Positions 1-8,408 are shown, numbered from the stretch's first letter. The stretch is DNA of 61,249 bases from Ancylothrix sp. D3o (GCF_025370775.1 NZ_JAMXEX010000012.1:1-61249), one strand, 5' to 3'. The notes: generated by a model from the sequence alone, not told the origin. A program made the numbers and translations.

Positions 1-76
1 TTTAGCTGGCATAGACGGGCCTAATAAATTGCATAAATTTGTTTTTTCATTATACATTATAAGTGCGTAACAGCTT

Positions 77-1264
77 ACTGCTTCTGGTAATGATGCCGGC
101 AAGTCATACGTTGTGTTTGGCAAAACAAACACTACGGCAATTAATTTAAGTTCTCTCGGGACTGGTGGTTTTATCATCAATGGTGAGGCGGCGGGGGACG
201 GGAGCGGCTGGAGTGTCAGCAGTGCAGGCGATGTCAACGGTGATGGTTTGGCTGATTTAATTGTTGGTGCTCGCAATGCTGATACTGCTTCTGGTAATGA
301 TGCCGGCAAGTCATACGTTGTGTTTGGCAAAACAAACACTACGGCAATTAATTTAAATTCTCTCGGTACTGGTGGTTTTATCATTAATGGTGAGGCGGCG
401 GCGGACCAGAGCGGCAGATCAGTCAGCAGTGCAGGCGATGTCAACGGTGATGGTTTGGCTGATTTAATTGTTGGTGCTCGCAATGCTTCTGGTGGTGCCG
501 GCAAGTCCTACGTGGTGTTTGGCAAAACAGACACTAATGCAATTAATTTGAGTTCTCTCGGTAGTGGTGGTTTTGTGATCAATGGCGAGGCGGCGTCGGA
601 CAATAGCGGCGGGAGTGTCAGCAGTGCAGGCGATGTCAACGGTGATGGTTTGGCTGATTTAATTGTTGGTGCTCGCTTTGCTTCTGGTGGTGTCGGCAAG
701 TCATACGTCATTTTTGGTGGAGACTTCACCGGCGCTGTTACTCAACTAGGTACCGATGCTGTTGATAATCTCACCGGCACCGCCAATGGTGAAGCTTTAG
801 TTGGTGCAGCCGGCAATGATATTCTCAATGATGGTGGCTTTACTAATATCCTGATGTATGGCGGTGCAGGAAATGACCGCATTGAGATATCAAATACTAA
901 TTTCCGCCGTTTGGATGGTGGTTTAGGCAATGATACTTTGGTGTTAACAGGAAGGGACATGAATTTAGACCTCACCGCCACTTCTGAGAAACCCAAAATT
1001 GCCTCTTTTGAAACTATCGACCTCACCGGCACAGGTAATAACACCCTAACTTTAAGTTATGGGGCACTGCTGAATTTGGTTGAAGAAACTCGCGCTTCTG
1101 GTGGTTTCAACCGTTTAACCATCTTAGGCAATATGGGGGATATGCTTGAGGAGTCATTCTTGAGTAGTTTCACTTTTAATGTTGCCGATGATTTTGTCAC
1201 TTTTACCAAAGGTAATTTGGAAGTAAAAGTCCAGAATGGTGTGGGTGTCCCTACCCTCATGTAA
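77..1264 (+). CDS. FG-GAP repeat / RTX-like surface protein, 5'-truncated
   Basis: This is the C-terminal part of a large, probably extracellular, calcium-binding protein. It holds three FG-GAP (integrin-alpha-like beta-propeller) repeats, each with the core DVNGDGLADLIVGAR, followed by a glycine/aspartate-rich RTX-like stretch (GGAGNDRIEISN, LDGGLGNDTLVL) and a C-terminal tail. The first possible start is GTG at 113, but repeat homology extends in frame back to codon 77 (TASGNDAGKSYVVFG). Immediately before that lie unrelated AT-rich sequence and an in-frame TAA at 68-70, so the N-terminus is missing. Possible causes are an insertion, a rearrangement or an assembly join. A paralogue with the same domain order lies inverted at the other end of the window. 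The family is common in filamentous cyanobacteria; the ligand is unknown. Confidence 0.8.
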   Translation, partial: TASGNDAGKSYVVFGKTNTTAINLSSLGTGGFIINGEAAGDGSGWSVSSAGDVNGDGLADLIVGARNADTASGNDAGKSYVVFGKTNTTAINLNSLGTGGFIINGEAAADQSGRSVSSAGDVNGDGLADLIVGARNASGGAGKSYVVFGKTDTNAINLSSLGSGGFVINGEAASDNSGGSVSSAGDVNGDGLADLIVGARFASGGVGKSYVIFGGDFTGAVTQLGTDAVDNLTGTANGEALVGAAGNDILNDGGFTNILMYGGAGNDRIEISNTNFRRLDGGLGNDTLVLTGRDMNLDLTATSEKPKIASFETIDLTGTGNNTLTLSYGALLNLVEETRASGGFNRLTILGNMGDMLEESFLSSFTFNVADDFVTFTKGNLEVKVQNGVGVPTLM

Positions 1265-1283
1265 CATCTACGCTCCCAGAAAC

Positions 1284-1304
1284 CCGGTTTCTTAGAGAAA
1301 CCGG
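1284..1304 (+). terminator. Hairpin terminator after the FG-GAP gene
   Basis: A perfect 9-bp stem (CCGGTTTCT / AGAAACCGG) with a 3-base loop, followed by CGTTTTTG, sits 20 bases after the stop codon. The palindrome also resembles a repeat often seen between genes in filamentous cyanobacteria. Confidence 0.6.
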
Positions 1305-1357
1305 CGTTTTTGCCAATCAAAAAACCGAAAAAAACCCTAATTTCTGCCAAAAATCGC

Positions 1358-1387
1358 TTGACAATCAGCAGGCAGGTGTGATATGCT
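1358..1387 (+). promoter_or_regulatory. Strong sigma-70-like promoter
   Basis: A perfect -35 box TTGACA (1358-1363), an 18-base spacer and a -10 box TATGCT (1382-1387) are visible. No coding start follows on the plus strand before the 3' end of the convergent cruF gene. The promoter therefore probably drives a non-coding transcript starting near 1394. Confidence 0.5.
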
Positions 1388-1393
1388 AAAATT

Positions 1394-1500
1394 GATAAGG
1401 AAGAACTATCTTAAATTTAAAACCAGAGGATGGCCGCTTTGGTTGCCCTCTTCAGCAAAGACCAAACCGGCCTGTAAGCACATAACCGAAAGAAGCGGTG
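1394..1500 (+). ncRNA. Candidate small RNA or structured leader, convergent with cruF
   Basis: Downstream of the promoter at 1358-1387, bases 1433-1471 fold into a stem of GGCCG and TTTGGT paired with ACCAAA and CGGCC, with one C-C mismatch. An alternative pairing joins CCGCTT (about 1434) to AAGCGG (about 1493), so two mutually exclusive folds are possible. No convincing ORF and no clear T-tailed terminator were seen before cruF, so read-through would be antisense to the cruF 3' end. It was not recognised as 6S, tmRNA, Yfr1 or a known riboswitch. Confidence 0.35.
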
Positions 1501-1541
1501 AGTTTTGATTTAGATCCCAAAACTCACACACTCAAGACAGC

Positions 1542-2471
1542 TTATTTGGCTACAACTTCCACCGGCAATTTAGCAGCAGTCGGCAGGGTTGTTTCTACAA
1601 CCGGCTCAGATTCAGCAGTAGCGGTGCTTTCACCCGCAAACCACCAGACAACAATAGCCGGCACAACCCCAAACAGCACACTCAGAGAAACAGGAATCCA
1701 GAAACGGACATCCAAAGCACCGACAGTGATAATCGCACCAAAGGCAAAATTTACGACATAAGTTACCACCGGCAGATTGAGAGCAGAGCGAGATAATTCA
1801 ATAGGTTTATTGCCCCACAAAACAGCAGCCACCGTCATAAATAAAGCGCCGGTGCCAAACCAACCCGACAAATTACGATAAGGCATTCCAAAAAATTCGC
1901 CAACTTCTTGAAACTGCCAAAAAGGAAAAGCCGTTTGACTCATAGCCGGATCGAGAACTAAATCCCAAGCAGTCAGCAGAACCGCACCAAAAGAAATAGC
2001 AGCGACTTGTTGAACCAGCATCGGCAAATTAGTCCGAGACAAACCGGCACGAGCCAAGATATAGCAAACAAAACCCATGTAAAACCAAGACAAAGGAATT
2101 GTAAACGGCACCAAACCGGCAATTTTGTAGCCCAGTCCGCTTAGGTAATGGTAAGCGCCAAACGGAAAGCCGGTGCTAGTTCCCAGTAATTCGCTGCTTA
2201 AAGACAGCACTACAGAAGGCAGCATAAAAGCTAACCAGCGATATAAACCCAGTTGTCGATAGGCATAAAGGGCCACCGCGACAGCCCCTAAGATGATATA
2301 TACCACTCCCCCACCGGCCATGCTCCACTGAAAAATCTTCTGGCCCACAGCCGATAAACTAACAATTAGTTCGGGATGGGGTAAAACCACCAACAATCCA
2401 GCCAATCCAAAAGCCATCGCCAGGATATGACCTAGCAGGCTGTAGCGTTCCGTAGTCATTAGTAGCTTCAT
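1542..2471 (-). CDS. cruF: Carotenoid biosynthesis protein, CruF type (DUF422)
   Basis: An integral membrane protein of about 309 residues with seven or eight hydrophobic segments, matching the DUF422/CruF family. Family knowledge: CruF is the gamma-carotene 1',2'-hydratase that makes the hydroxylated psi-end of myxol glycosides (myxoxanthophyll), probably in the cytoplasmic or thylakoid membrane. Recognisable segments are the SSELLGTSTGFPFGAYHY stretch and the later acidic loop AWDLVLDPAM. I chose ATG 2471 because GAGGGG lies just upstream; a TTG at 2483 in the same frame is less likely. The C-terminus is a soluble tail rich in Ala, Glu and Val. The glycosyltransferase cruG, often a neighbour, is not present here. 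Confidence 0.85.
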   Translation of the reverse strand: MKLLMTTERYSLLGHILAMAFGLAGLLVVLPHPELIVSLSAVGQKIFQWSMAGGGVVYIILGAVAVALYAYRQLGLYRWLAFMLPSVVLSLSSELLGTSTGFPFGAYHYLSGLGYKIAGLVPFTIPLSWFYMGFVCYILARAGLSRTNLPMLVQQVAAISFGAVLLTAWDLVLDPAMSQTAFPFWQFQEVGEFFGMPYRNLSGWFGTGALFMTVAAVLWGNKPIELSRSALNLPVVTYVVNFAFGAIITVGALDVRFWIPVSLSVLFGVVPAIVVWWFAGESTATAESEPVVETTLPTAAKLPVEVVAK

Positions 2472-2839
2472 CGAACCCCTCAAAATCCTTAAAAAATATC
2501 AACCTTGTAAAGCGCTTCTTAACAGTTTACAAATGTTTAACAAAAATCTATCCTCAGAATTAGGGAATCTCACCTAAATTCAGCTATTCCGGCGGTTTTC
2601 GTGGCCCCATATAAGTTTTTTTTATTTAAAATGGTTTTAAAGACAGGTTTGCTAAAGCAGACGCCCCAACTAAGGAAAAATACTTGTAACTCCCACCTCC
2701 CCTACAAGCTAAGGTTATTTTCCGCCTTAAAGCAGCAGTAAAACCCCCAACAAAAAGAAAAACTGCAAAAATCATGTGTCCCGGTAAGATTGGAGCAAGC
2801 GCGAATAACCTGCAAGATTTGGAGTAGTGAGAGAAAGTC
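2472..2839. other. Divergent intergenic region, cruF / CofE-like gene
   Basis: This region must hold the promoters of two divergent genes. It is AT-rich around 2480-2640. I see no strong -35/-10 pair, no hairpin and no believable gene; an antisense ORF across 2626-2991 overlaps the start of the next gene and looks random. Confidence 0.4.
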
Positions 2840-4018
2840 GTGGCAATTGCAAGTTTAGGAATTGGTTTAGGAGTAGCCGCATTAGTGTTAGGGGCTGCCG
2901 GTGCAGCCATTGAGTTACAATTCCGCCGCCGTCCGGGGAATAAGTTAGAACTGGATGCCGGTAGCTGGCAAATGGAAAAAATCTCTCCCAACCGTTTATC
3001 AGTGGTGGGGGAGATGGAATTTCAAAATAAAACAGACAGCTTAGAAATCATGTTGCCGGATGTCAGCGCCGACGTGAAACTGCTGTCCAAGGGCAGTTTA
3101 GAGGGCATCACGAGCAAAACTCAAATTACTCCCCTCCACAAAGACGCACCGGCCCGCAACGACGGTTACTGGTTTGGCTATATCGTCAAAGTTGGCAAAA
3201 CCACCCGCATGAAAATCGCTATAGATATAGAAGGCGATGATCTCAGTCAACTACAAACAGCTTGGGTAAAGGTAAATTATCTAACCTACGGCCCAGAGGG
3301 AAGAATCCCCAAAACCAAGCACGTTATTTTTCCCTTGCAATATCCAGAAGTTGGTACCGGCAAGTGGCGAAATAGCCCTGTCGCCGATGTGATGGCAATT
3401 AAAACCCATTTGCTGACTCACCTAGATCAGCCGGTAGAAATTGTCAAAAAATATGTCAGCCCCCAAGCACAGCCAGGAGATATTGTCACTATTGCCGAAT
3501 CCCCGATAGCAATTATGCAAGGCCGGTTTATAGATCCAGCCACAATTAAACCAGGCTTTGTCGCTAAGCGATTGTGTTATTACTTTATGCCCACTTCCAG
3601 CCTGGCGACTGCTTGCGGGATGCAAACTCTAGTTAATATAGTCGGGCCGGTGCGCGTTGTCTTTGCCTTTGTCGTGGGGGCACTTGCCAAAGCTATTTTG
3701 CGGAAACCAGGGGTGTTTTATCAATTAGCTGGGGAACAAGCAAGACTTATTGACGATGTTACCGGCACCCTCTCACCCTATGACCAATTTATCGTCCTAG
3801 GGCCGGCCAACCCCCAAGAAGTCGTTGAGCAAATTAAAAGAGAAACCGGATTAGGTGCCGCCATTGTAGACGTGAACGACTTAAAAGCAGTTAAGATATT
3901 GGCAGCGACCACCGATGTATCTCAGGCATTGTTAGAGCAAGCCCTGCTCAACAACCCCGCCGGAAACGCCGACGAACAAACCCCCGTTGTTTTGATCCGC
4001 CCTAAAACAGGCAATTAA
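2840..4018 (+). CDS. Coenzyme F420-0:gamma-glutamyl ligase-like (CofE family) protein
   Basis: A 392-residue protein with a GTG start. The first 25 residues form a hydrophobic anchor (GIGLGVAALVLGAAGAAIEL). Residues 30-175 are a beta-rich cyanobacterial domain, and the C-terminal half resembles the F420-0:gamma-glutamyl ligase family (AESPIAIMQGRF, ACGMQTLV, GTLSPYDQFIVLGPANP). The CofE family adds glutamate to coenzyme F420 precursors in actinobacteria and archaea; most cyanobacteria do not make F420 in quantity, so the substrate here is uncertain. The gene stands alone between cruF (divergent) and a GNAT gene (254 bases downstream). The fold assignment is fairly good; the reaction is an inference. 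Confidence 0.65.
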   Translation: MAIASLGIGLGVAALVLGAAGAAIELQFRRRPGNKLELDAGSWQMEKISPNRLSVVGEMEFQNKTDSLEIMLPDVSADVKLLSKGSLEGITSKTQITPLHKDAPARNDGYWFGYIVKVGKTTRMKIAIDIEGDDLSQLQTAWVKVNYLTYGPEGRIPKTKHVIFPLQYPEVGTGKWRNSPVADVMAIKTHLLTHLDQPVEIVKKYVSPQAQPGDIVTIAESPIAIMQGRFIDPATIKPGFVAKRLCYYFMPTSSLATACGMQTLVNIVGPVRVVFAFVVGALAKAILRKPGVFYQLAGEQARLIDDVTGTLSPYDQFIVLGPANPQEVVEQIKRETGLGAAIVDVNDLKAVKILAATTDVSQALLEQALLNNPAGNADEQTPVVLIRPKTGN

Positions 4019-4029
4019 AACAGCCAAAG

Positions 4030-4163
4030 AGTCATTAGTCAACGGTCATTAGCCATTTCACAAACAACTATGGACAAATGACATTTGAGATCCCCCCCTA
4101 AAAAAGGGGGGAACACAAAGAAAATTTGACTTTTGACCAATGACTAATGACAAAGGACATTTG
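4030..4163. repeat. Heptanucleotide (STRR-like) repeats around a C/G hairpin
   Basis: Degenerate 7-base units of the type ATGACTA, ATGACAA and ATGACCA (and complements such as GTCATTA) occur at 4030-4085 and 4134-4163. They flank a hairpin at 4091-4112 (CCCCCC, loop TAAAAAA, GGGGGG). The same units recur at six other places in the window. Confidence 0.75.
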
Positions 4164-4272
4164 AGCCGTATAACCGGCCCAGACCAAAAAAACCCAACCA
4201 TCCAACCAACAACCATTTACGGAGGGTGGCGAAAACACTAAAACAGTAAATAGGTTTATCGCCGCAAAACAA

Positions 4273-5526
4273 ATGAATTCTGTTGCGACCTCCCAAACAC
4301 CCAACACAGTCGTCCGCCCCGTTGCCTATCGGGATCTCGAAATTCTCGAAAAACGCCTAACCTCGGCAGAAGACGACCAAAACACAAACGACTTCGAGCA
4401 AAACAGCAAACTTGTCGGTCAAGTCCGGCGCTGGTATGGCTTGATCAAACTCCTCAGCCTCTTTCCCAACCCCTACCAGCACCTATTTTGCTCCTATATA
4501 GCCGAACAAGAAGGACAACTGCGAGGCAACATCCAAATATCCCCCTTTAACCGCACCCGGAGTACATGGCGGGTAGATCGCGTTTGGGTAGACCCTACCG
4601 TATCTAAAAACGGCATCGGTTCAGTATTGCTGCGGCACTGTATGGAAGCGATCTGGGAGGCTCGCACTTGGCTACTCGAAGTCAACGTCAACGATAAAGA
4701 CGGCATGGCATTATACCGGCAAAACGGCTTTCAACCGCTTGCCCACACAACCTACTGGGAAATCAACCCAGAAACGATCCGTGAACTGGCAGAACGTGAA
4801 ACCGACTTACCCAACTTATTGCCGGTCAGCAACGCCGACGCCCAACTGCTCTGTCAACTCGACACCGCCGCCATGCCACCGGTTGTCCGGCAAGTCTTTG
4901 ACCGGCACATTCAAGACTTCCAAACCAACATCGTCAGCGCCCTGCTCGAAAGCATCAAACAATGGCTCACCCAAACCGAAACCGTCAGCGCCTACGTTTT
5001 TGAACCGCAGCGCAAAGCAGCTATCGGCTATTTCCAACTCAGCCTTTCTCGTAAAGGCACCCAACCCCACAGCGCCCAATTAACCGTGCACCCCGCTTAT
5101 ACCTGGCTTTACCCAGAATTGCTATCTCAAATGGCCCGGATAGTCGGCGACTTACCCCCCCAATCCCTAGAACTCGCCTCCTGTGACTACCAGCCAGAAA
5201 GAGAACAATACCTCGAACAAATCGGCGCAAAACGCATCTATCACACTCTATTAATGTCGCGTTCCGTCTGGCACAAACTGCGAGAAACTCGACTCAGCCC
5301 CCTTGAAGCCTTGCAGCTAACCGAAGTCCTCCAAGGTTTAGGAGCCGCCCGTAAACCGGTTCCCAGTCGGCTTTCTTGGCTCAGCGGAACCCCTACCCCC
5401 TCCACAGGAGAAATCAATCCCCTCGCCACCGCAACCCCCGATCCCCCAAACACTCCCAGAACCTCCCTAACGGTCGAAACCAATAACCCCCTCCCCGACA
5501 CCGATAACCCTCCGCCTAATGCTTAA
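4273..5526 (+). CDS. GNAT-family N-acetyltransferase with C-terminal extension
   Basis: A 417-residue protein whose residues 12-160 form a GNAT fold. The acetyl-CoA pyrophosphate loop is visible as SKNGIGSVLL (111-120), preceded by the beta-4 strand VDRVWVDP and followed by LEVNVNDKDGMALYRQNGF, the usual beta-5/alpha-4 region. Residues 170-340 look like a second, degenerate acetyltransferase-like half (YVFEPQRKAAIGYFQL). The last 60 residues are Pro/Thr-rich and probably disordered. The substrate cannot be told. The gene starts 110 bases after a heptamer-repeat block, so it probably has its own promoter. Confidence 0.8.
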   Translation: MNSVATSQTPNTVVRPVAYRDLEILEKRLTSAEDDQNTNDFEQNSKLVGQVRRWYGLIKLLSLFPNPYQHLFCSYIAEQEGQLRGNIQISPFNRTRSTWRVDRVWVDPTVSKNGIGSVLLRHCMEAIWEARTWLLEVNVNDKDGMALYRQNGFQPLAHTTYWEINPETIRELAERETDLPNLLPVSNADAQLLCQLDTAAMPPVVRQVFDRHIQDFQTNIVSALLESIKQWLTQTETVSAYVFEPQRKAAIGYFQLSLSRKGTQPHSAQLTVHPAYTWLYPELLSQMARIVGDLPPQSLELASCDYQPEREQYLEQIGAKRIYHTLLMSRSVWHKLRETRLSPLEALQLTEVLQGLGAARKPVPSRLSWLSGTPTPSTGEINPLATATPDPPNTPRTSLTVETNNPLPDTDNPPPNA

Positions 5527-5613
5527 AAATGGACTTTGATTTCTTTGCGGGACTCAAAGCAGAGGTCAGAGTGGCCGGTAGTTAAACAGGACTTAGGCAT
5601 TCAGATTTTTAAA

Positions 5614-5662
5614 GTGGAGCAGGCATCTTGCCTGCTCATAGCGGACAGGATGCCCGCTCCAC
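5614..5662. repeat. Palindromic intergenic repeat (GTGGAGC...GCTCCAC)
   Basis: A long imperfect inverted repeat: GTGGAGCAGGCATCTTGCCTGC on the left and GCGGACAGGATGCCCGCTCCAC on the right, with GCAGGC/GCCTGC internal symmetry. A related copy sits at 17787-17809. A 61-codon open frame across it (5536-5721) is rejected as a gene. A further hairpin, AGGCAAAGG / CCTTTGCCT, follows near 5732-5785. The space 5527-5860 holds only repeats. Confidence 0.65.
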
Positions 5663-5816
5663 AGAGAAGTTACCTTTTTAAAGCGGATTTGGTATCAGAC
5701 TTTAAAAACCGGGTTTTTTAGGCAAAAAGCAGAGGCAAAGGTCTTGAATGTTGCTGAAGAAATAGGTCTGTAAAGCCTTTGCCTTTCTCCTAGGAGAGAG
5801 AATCCCCCAGATAGTC

Positions 5817-5878
5817 ATTTGTCAAGAGTCAAGAGTCAAGCAGTCATTAGACTATGGACAAATGACTAATGACAATCA
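5817..5878. repeat. Heptamer repeat block before ruvX
   Basis: Tandem AAGAGTC units, then GTCATTA, GGACAAATGAC and ATGACTAATGACAA units. The array ends 14 bases before the preferred ruvX start and creates an in-frame upstream ATG at 5862. Confidence 0.75.
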
Positions 5879-5891
5879 GAGAGAAAAAAAG

Positions 5892-6338
5892 ATGGTCTCA
5901 AAAATTTCTGCCTTGGCCCTGGATATTGGCAATAAACGCATCGGAGTTGCCGGTTGTGATGGTTTAGGACTCTTCGCCACCGGCCTCACCACCATAGAAC
6001 GCAAATCCTTTGAACAAGTCGTTGCAGAATTGCAATATTGGGTCAAAGAACGCGAAGTTCAAATTCTCGTCGTTGGTCTTCCCTACTCAATGGATGGATC
6101 GCTCGGTTTCCAAGCAAAATCTATCCAAAAATTTGCCGAAGCCGTCGCCGAAGCCCTAAATTTGCCGATTGAATATGTCGATGAGCGTCTCAGTTCTGTT
6201 CAAGCAGAAGAAATAATCGTCTCTCAAAAACGCTCACCCTCCCGCAACAAAGCACTCATCGACCGCAAAGCAGCCGCTCTGATTTTGCAGCGATGGCTCG
6301 ACACAAATAGCGTTAGGCGGAATATCTCCCCGCCGTGA
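5892..6338 (+). CDS. ruvX: RuvX/YqgF-family pre-16S rRNA nuclease (putative Holliday junction resolvase)
   Basis: An RNase H-fold protein of about 148 residues. The acidic active-site elements are visible: ALALDIGNKRIGVA near the N-terminus, the central LVVGLPYSMDGS, then VDERLSS, and LIDRKAAALILQRWLD at the C-terminus. Family knowledge: YqgF acts in 16S rRNA 5'-end maturation and can cleave branched DNA. I prefer ATG 5892 (MVSKIS), with GAGAGAAA just upstream. An in-frame ATG at 5862 would add ten residues encoded by heptamer repeat and has no Shine-Dalgarno sequence. The gene heads a plus-strand row with DUF3727, mltG, a YqeG-type phosphatase and proB. Confidence 0.88.
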   Translation: MVSKISALALDIGNKRIGVAGCDGLGLFATGLTTIERKSFEQVVAELQYWVKEREVQILVVGLPYSMDGSLGFQAKSIQKFAEAVAEALNLPIEYVDERLSSVQAEEIIVSQKRSPSRNKALIDRKAAALILQRWLDTNSVRRNISPP

Positions 6339-6399
6339 TATTCTGGTGAGTGCGATTGACCACAACCGCAACTCTTCCTGATTTGGACTTTCATTATCT

Positions 6400-6999
6400 A
6401 TGTTCTCATCCCAACCCCCAAGAGAAAACGGACGACCGCCCTCTGATGAAACCGTCACTGTTATGGATGAAATGGGGCAGACCCTCCAGTGTTCCGTTGA
6501 GCATTCTTTTGACCTAGACGGGCAAGAATATCTGCTACTAATGCCCATAGACACACCGGTAGAAATTTTTTCTTGGGTTGGCGAAGATCAAGACGACGAC
6601 GAAGCCCATCCTGTCGAAGACGAAGCCGAAATCGATAAGCTATTTCCCATTGCCAAAGCCGTCCTCGAAGAACAAAACCTCACCCTCAAACGCACCGCCG
6701 TTGTCCTCACCGTCGAAGGCGACTTACCCGAATGGACACCCGAAAACGAAGAGAACGACAGCGATGGAGCCCCTGAAGGCGAATATGAGGAACTTCAGTG
6801 GATCGCCAGCTTCTATAACGAAGAACAAGAATACGGCATCTACAGTCCTCTTGATCCTTTCTTTGTCTTGGCTCGGGTTAATGCAGCCGGTGAACCTGAA
6901 CTTCTCTCTCAAGAAGAATTCAAAGAAATTGAACCCATGTTACCGGCCATTGAAGGCATGATCGAAGACCGTCTTTTTGAAGAATTAGACGGCGAATAA
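6400..6999 (+). CDS. DUF3727 (DUF1292-like) acidic protein
   Basis: A 199-residue, very acidic soluble protein. Residues 17-65 resemble DUF1292 (ETVTVMDEMGQTLQC, FDLDGQEYLLLMP), and the rest matches the cyanobacterial/plastid DUF3727 family, ending in LPAIEGMIEDRLFEEL. No enzymatic motif is visible and the function is unknown. It starts 61 bases after ruvX in the same direction and is followed by a strong hairpin terminator, so ruvX-DUF3727 may form one transcript. Confidence 0.8.
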   Translation: MFSSQPPRENGRPPSDETVTVMDEMGQTLQCSVEHSFDLDGQEYLLLMPIDTPVEIFSWVGEDQDDDEAHPVEDEAEIDKLFPIAKAVLEEQNLTLKRTAVVLTVEGDLPEWTPENEENDSDGAPEGEYEELQWIASFYNEEQEYGIYSPLDPFFVLARVNAAGEPELLSQEEFKEIEPMLPAIEGMIEDRLFEELDGE

Positions 7000-7002
7000 A
7001 AG

Positions 7003-7073
7003 TTTAGAGTTTAGAGATTAAAAGAAACCCGTAAAATCTACGGGTTTTCAGAAGATAATCTAAACTCTAAAAA
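7003..7073 (+). terminator. Nested hairpin terminator after the DUF3727 gene
   Basis: The inner stem is AAACCCGTA / TACGGGTTT (7025-7033 / 7039-7047), followed by TTCA. An outer pairing of TTTAGAGTTTAGA with TCTAAACTCTAAA, continuing into ATTA/TAAT with one bulge, encloses it from about 7003 to 7073. The outer arms make it look like a small inverted-repeat element serving as a terminator. Confidence 0.65.
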
Positions 7074-7321
7074 AACAATGGCATTTAAAAAACAAGATTT
7101 AAAGCCCTTGAAAAATAAGGCTTTGCCAAAAACTTTACTAAAAAGCCAAGCAAGCAAGAACACTATTTAGGTAGGATGCAAAATCTTTAACAAACAAAGT
7201 TTTAACACTCTAAAAAAGACAAAAAAACGAGCGTTGTCTTAAACGACAAAACAAATAGCTCAAAGACTGATATTGACCGCGAAATATAACCAAAAATATC
7301 AACACAGTTGTTTCAATAAAA

Positions 7322-8386
7322 ATGGCTAAAGGCATATTAAAGTGGTTGTTTTTTTTGGGCGTACCCGCAGCAGTAGGAATTGCCGGTTGGCAAAGTTGGT
7401 CATGGTGGAATGAAGTACAACAACCCGTAGCAGCCGCGACAACAAAACCCAAACCCGTCTTACTTGAAATTCAACCAGGTACCGCCGCCGGAGAAATAGG
7501 CGAAAAATTAGAAGCCCAAGGACTGATCCGTTCTGCTGAAGCTTGGAAACTGTGGAGCCGGTGGCTAGGCCGGCAAGATCCCAGCGGCGGCTTCAAAGCC
7601 GGCACCTACCAACTTTCACCAGCCGAACCGATGCAAGAACTGGCAGCCAAAATATGGGCCGGTGATGTCGTCAAACTGAGTTACACCATCCCCGAAGGCT
7701 GGTCGATCAAAAAAATGGCCGCCTACTTTGAACAGCAAGGCTTTTTCAAAGCAGAAGACTTTATCAAAGCCGCCAGTGAGATCCCGCAAGCTGAGTTTCC
7801 TTGGCTTCCCACCGGCTTACCCCACCTCGAAGGCTATTTATATCCAGACACCTATAAAATTGCCGGTGACAGCCTCACCCCCCAAGCGATCATTAACCAA
7901 ATGTTGCGCCAGTTTGAACAAATAGCCTTGCCGGTTTACCAACAAAACAAAGACAAAACCAAACTCAACCTCAAAGAATGGGTAACACTGGCTTCTATTG
8001 TCGAAAAAGAAGCAGTCATATCCACAGAACGCGGCATCATAGCTGGAGTATTCAGCAAGAGACTAGAAATAGGCATGACCTTGGGAGCAGACCCCACCGT
8101 AGAATATGGTTTAGGAGTGACTCAAACCCCGGATAAACCCTTAACATTAAAACAAGTCAGCATCCCCAACCCCTACAACACCTATATCAACACCGGCCTG
8201 CCGCCCACCCCCATTGCCAGCCCAGGGATAGAAAGCTTAAAAGCCACCCTTTCTCCTGAAAAAACAGATTATCTTTATTTCATGGCTCGCTATGACGGCT
8301 CCCACATTTTCAGCCGTACCCTAGCCGAACATGAGGCAGCAGTTGGTAAAATTCGAGACGAGCGTGATGCAAAACGCACCAATTAA
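7322..8386 (+). CDS. mltG: Endolytic murein transglycosylase MltG
   Basis: A 354-residue inner-membrane protein with one N-terminal transmembrane segment (residues 7-23) and the bulk outside the membrane. A LysM-like region (about 46-100, QPGTAAGEIGEKLEAQGLI) precedes the YceG catalytic domain. The signature LASIVEKEA (223-231) carries the catalytic glutamate, and LEGYLYPDTY, GADPTVEYG and NPYNTYINTGLPPTPI are further family motifs. Family knowledge: MltG cleaves nascent glycan strands and so sets peptidoglycan strand length. It starts 248 bases after the preceding terminator and is followed after 22 bases by the YqeG-type gene, which suggests co-transcription. Confidence 0.93.
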   Translation: MAKGILKWLFFLGVPAAVGIAGWQSWSWWNEVQQPVAAATTKPKPVLLEIQPGTAAGEIGEKLEAQGLIRSAEAWKLWSRWLGRQDPSGGFKAGTYQLSPAEPMQELAAKIWAGDVVKLSYTIPEGWSIKKMAAYFEQQGFFKAEDFIKAASEIPQAEFPWLPTGLPHLEGYLYPDTYKIAGDSLTPQAIINQMLRQFEQIALPVYQQNKDKTKLNLKEWVTLASIVEKEAVISTERGIIAGVFSKRLEIGMTLGADPTVEYGLGVTQTPDKPLTLKQVSIPNPYNTYINTGLPPTPIASPGIESLKATLSPEKTDYLYFMARYDGSHIFSRTLAEHEAAVGKIRDERDAKRTN

Positions 8387-8408
8387 CCATTAACGAAGTA
8401 AAAAAAAA

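Noticed and set aside
1394-1541. Yfr1, 6S RNA or glutamine riboswitch
   Set aside because: The conserved core of Yfr1 is missing, the length and layout do not fit 6S, and no glutamine-related gene follows.
2626-2991. 121-codon minus-strand frame
   Set aside because: It overlaps the start of the CofE-like gene, has odd composition and no recognisable domain.
5536-5721. 61-codon plus-strand frame
   Set aside because: It lies entirely across palindromic repeats, has no ribosome site and no protein-like pattern.
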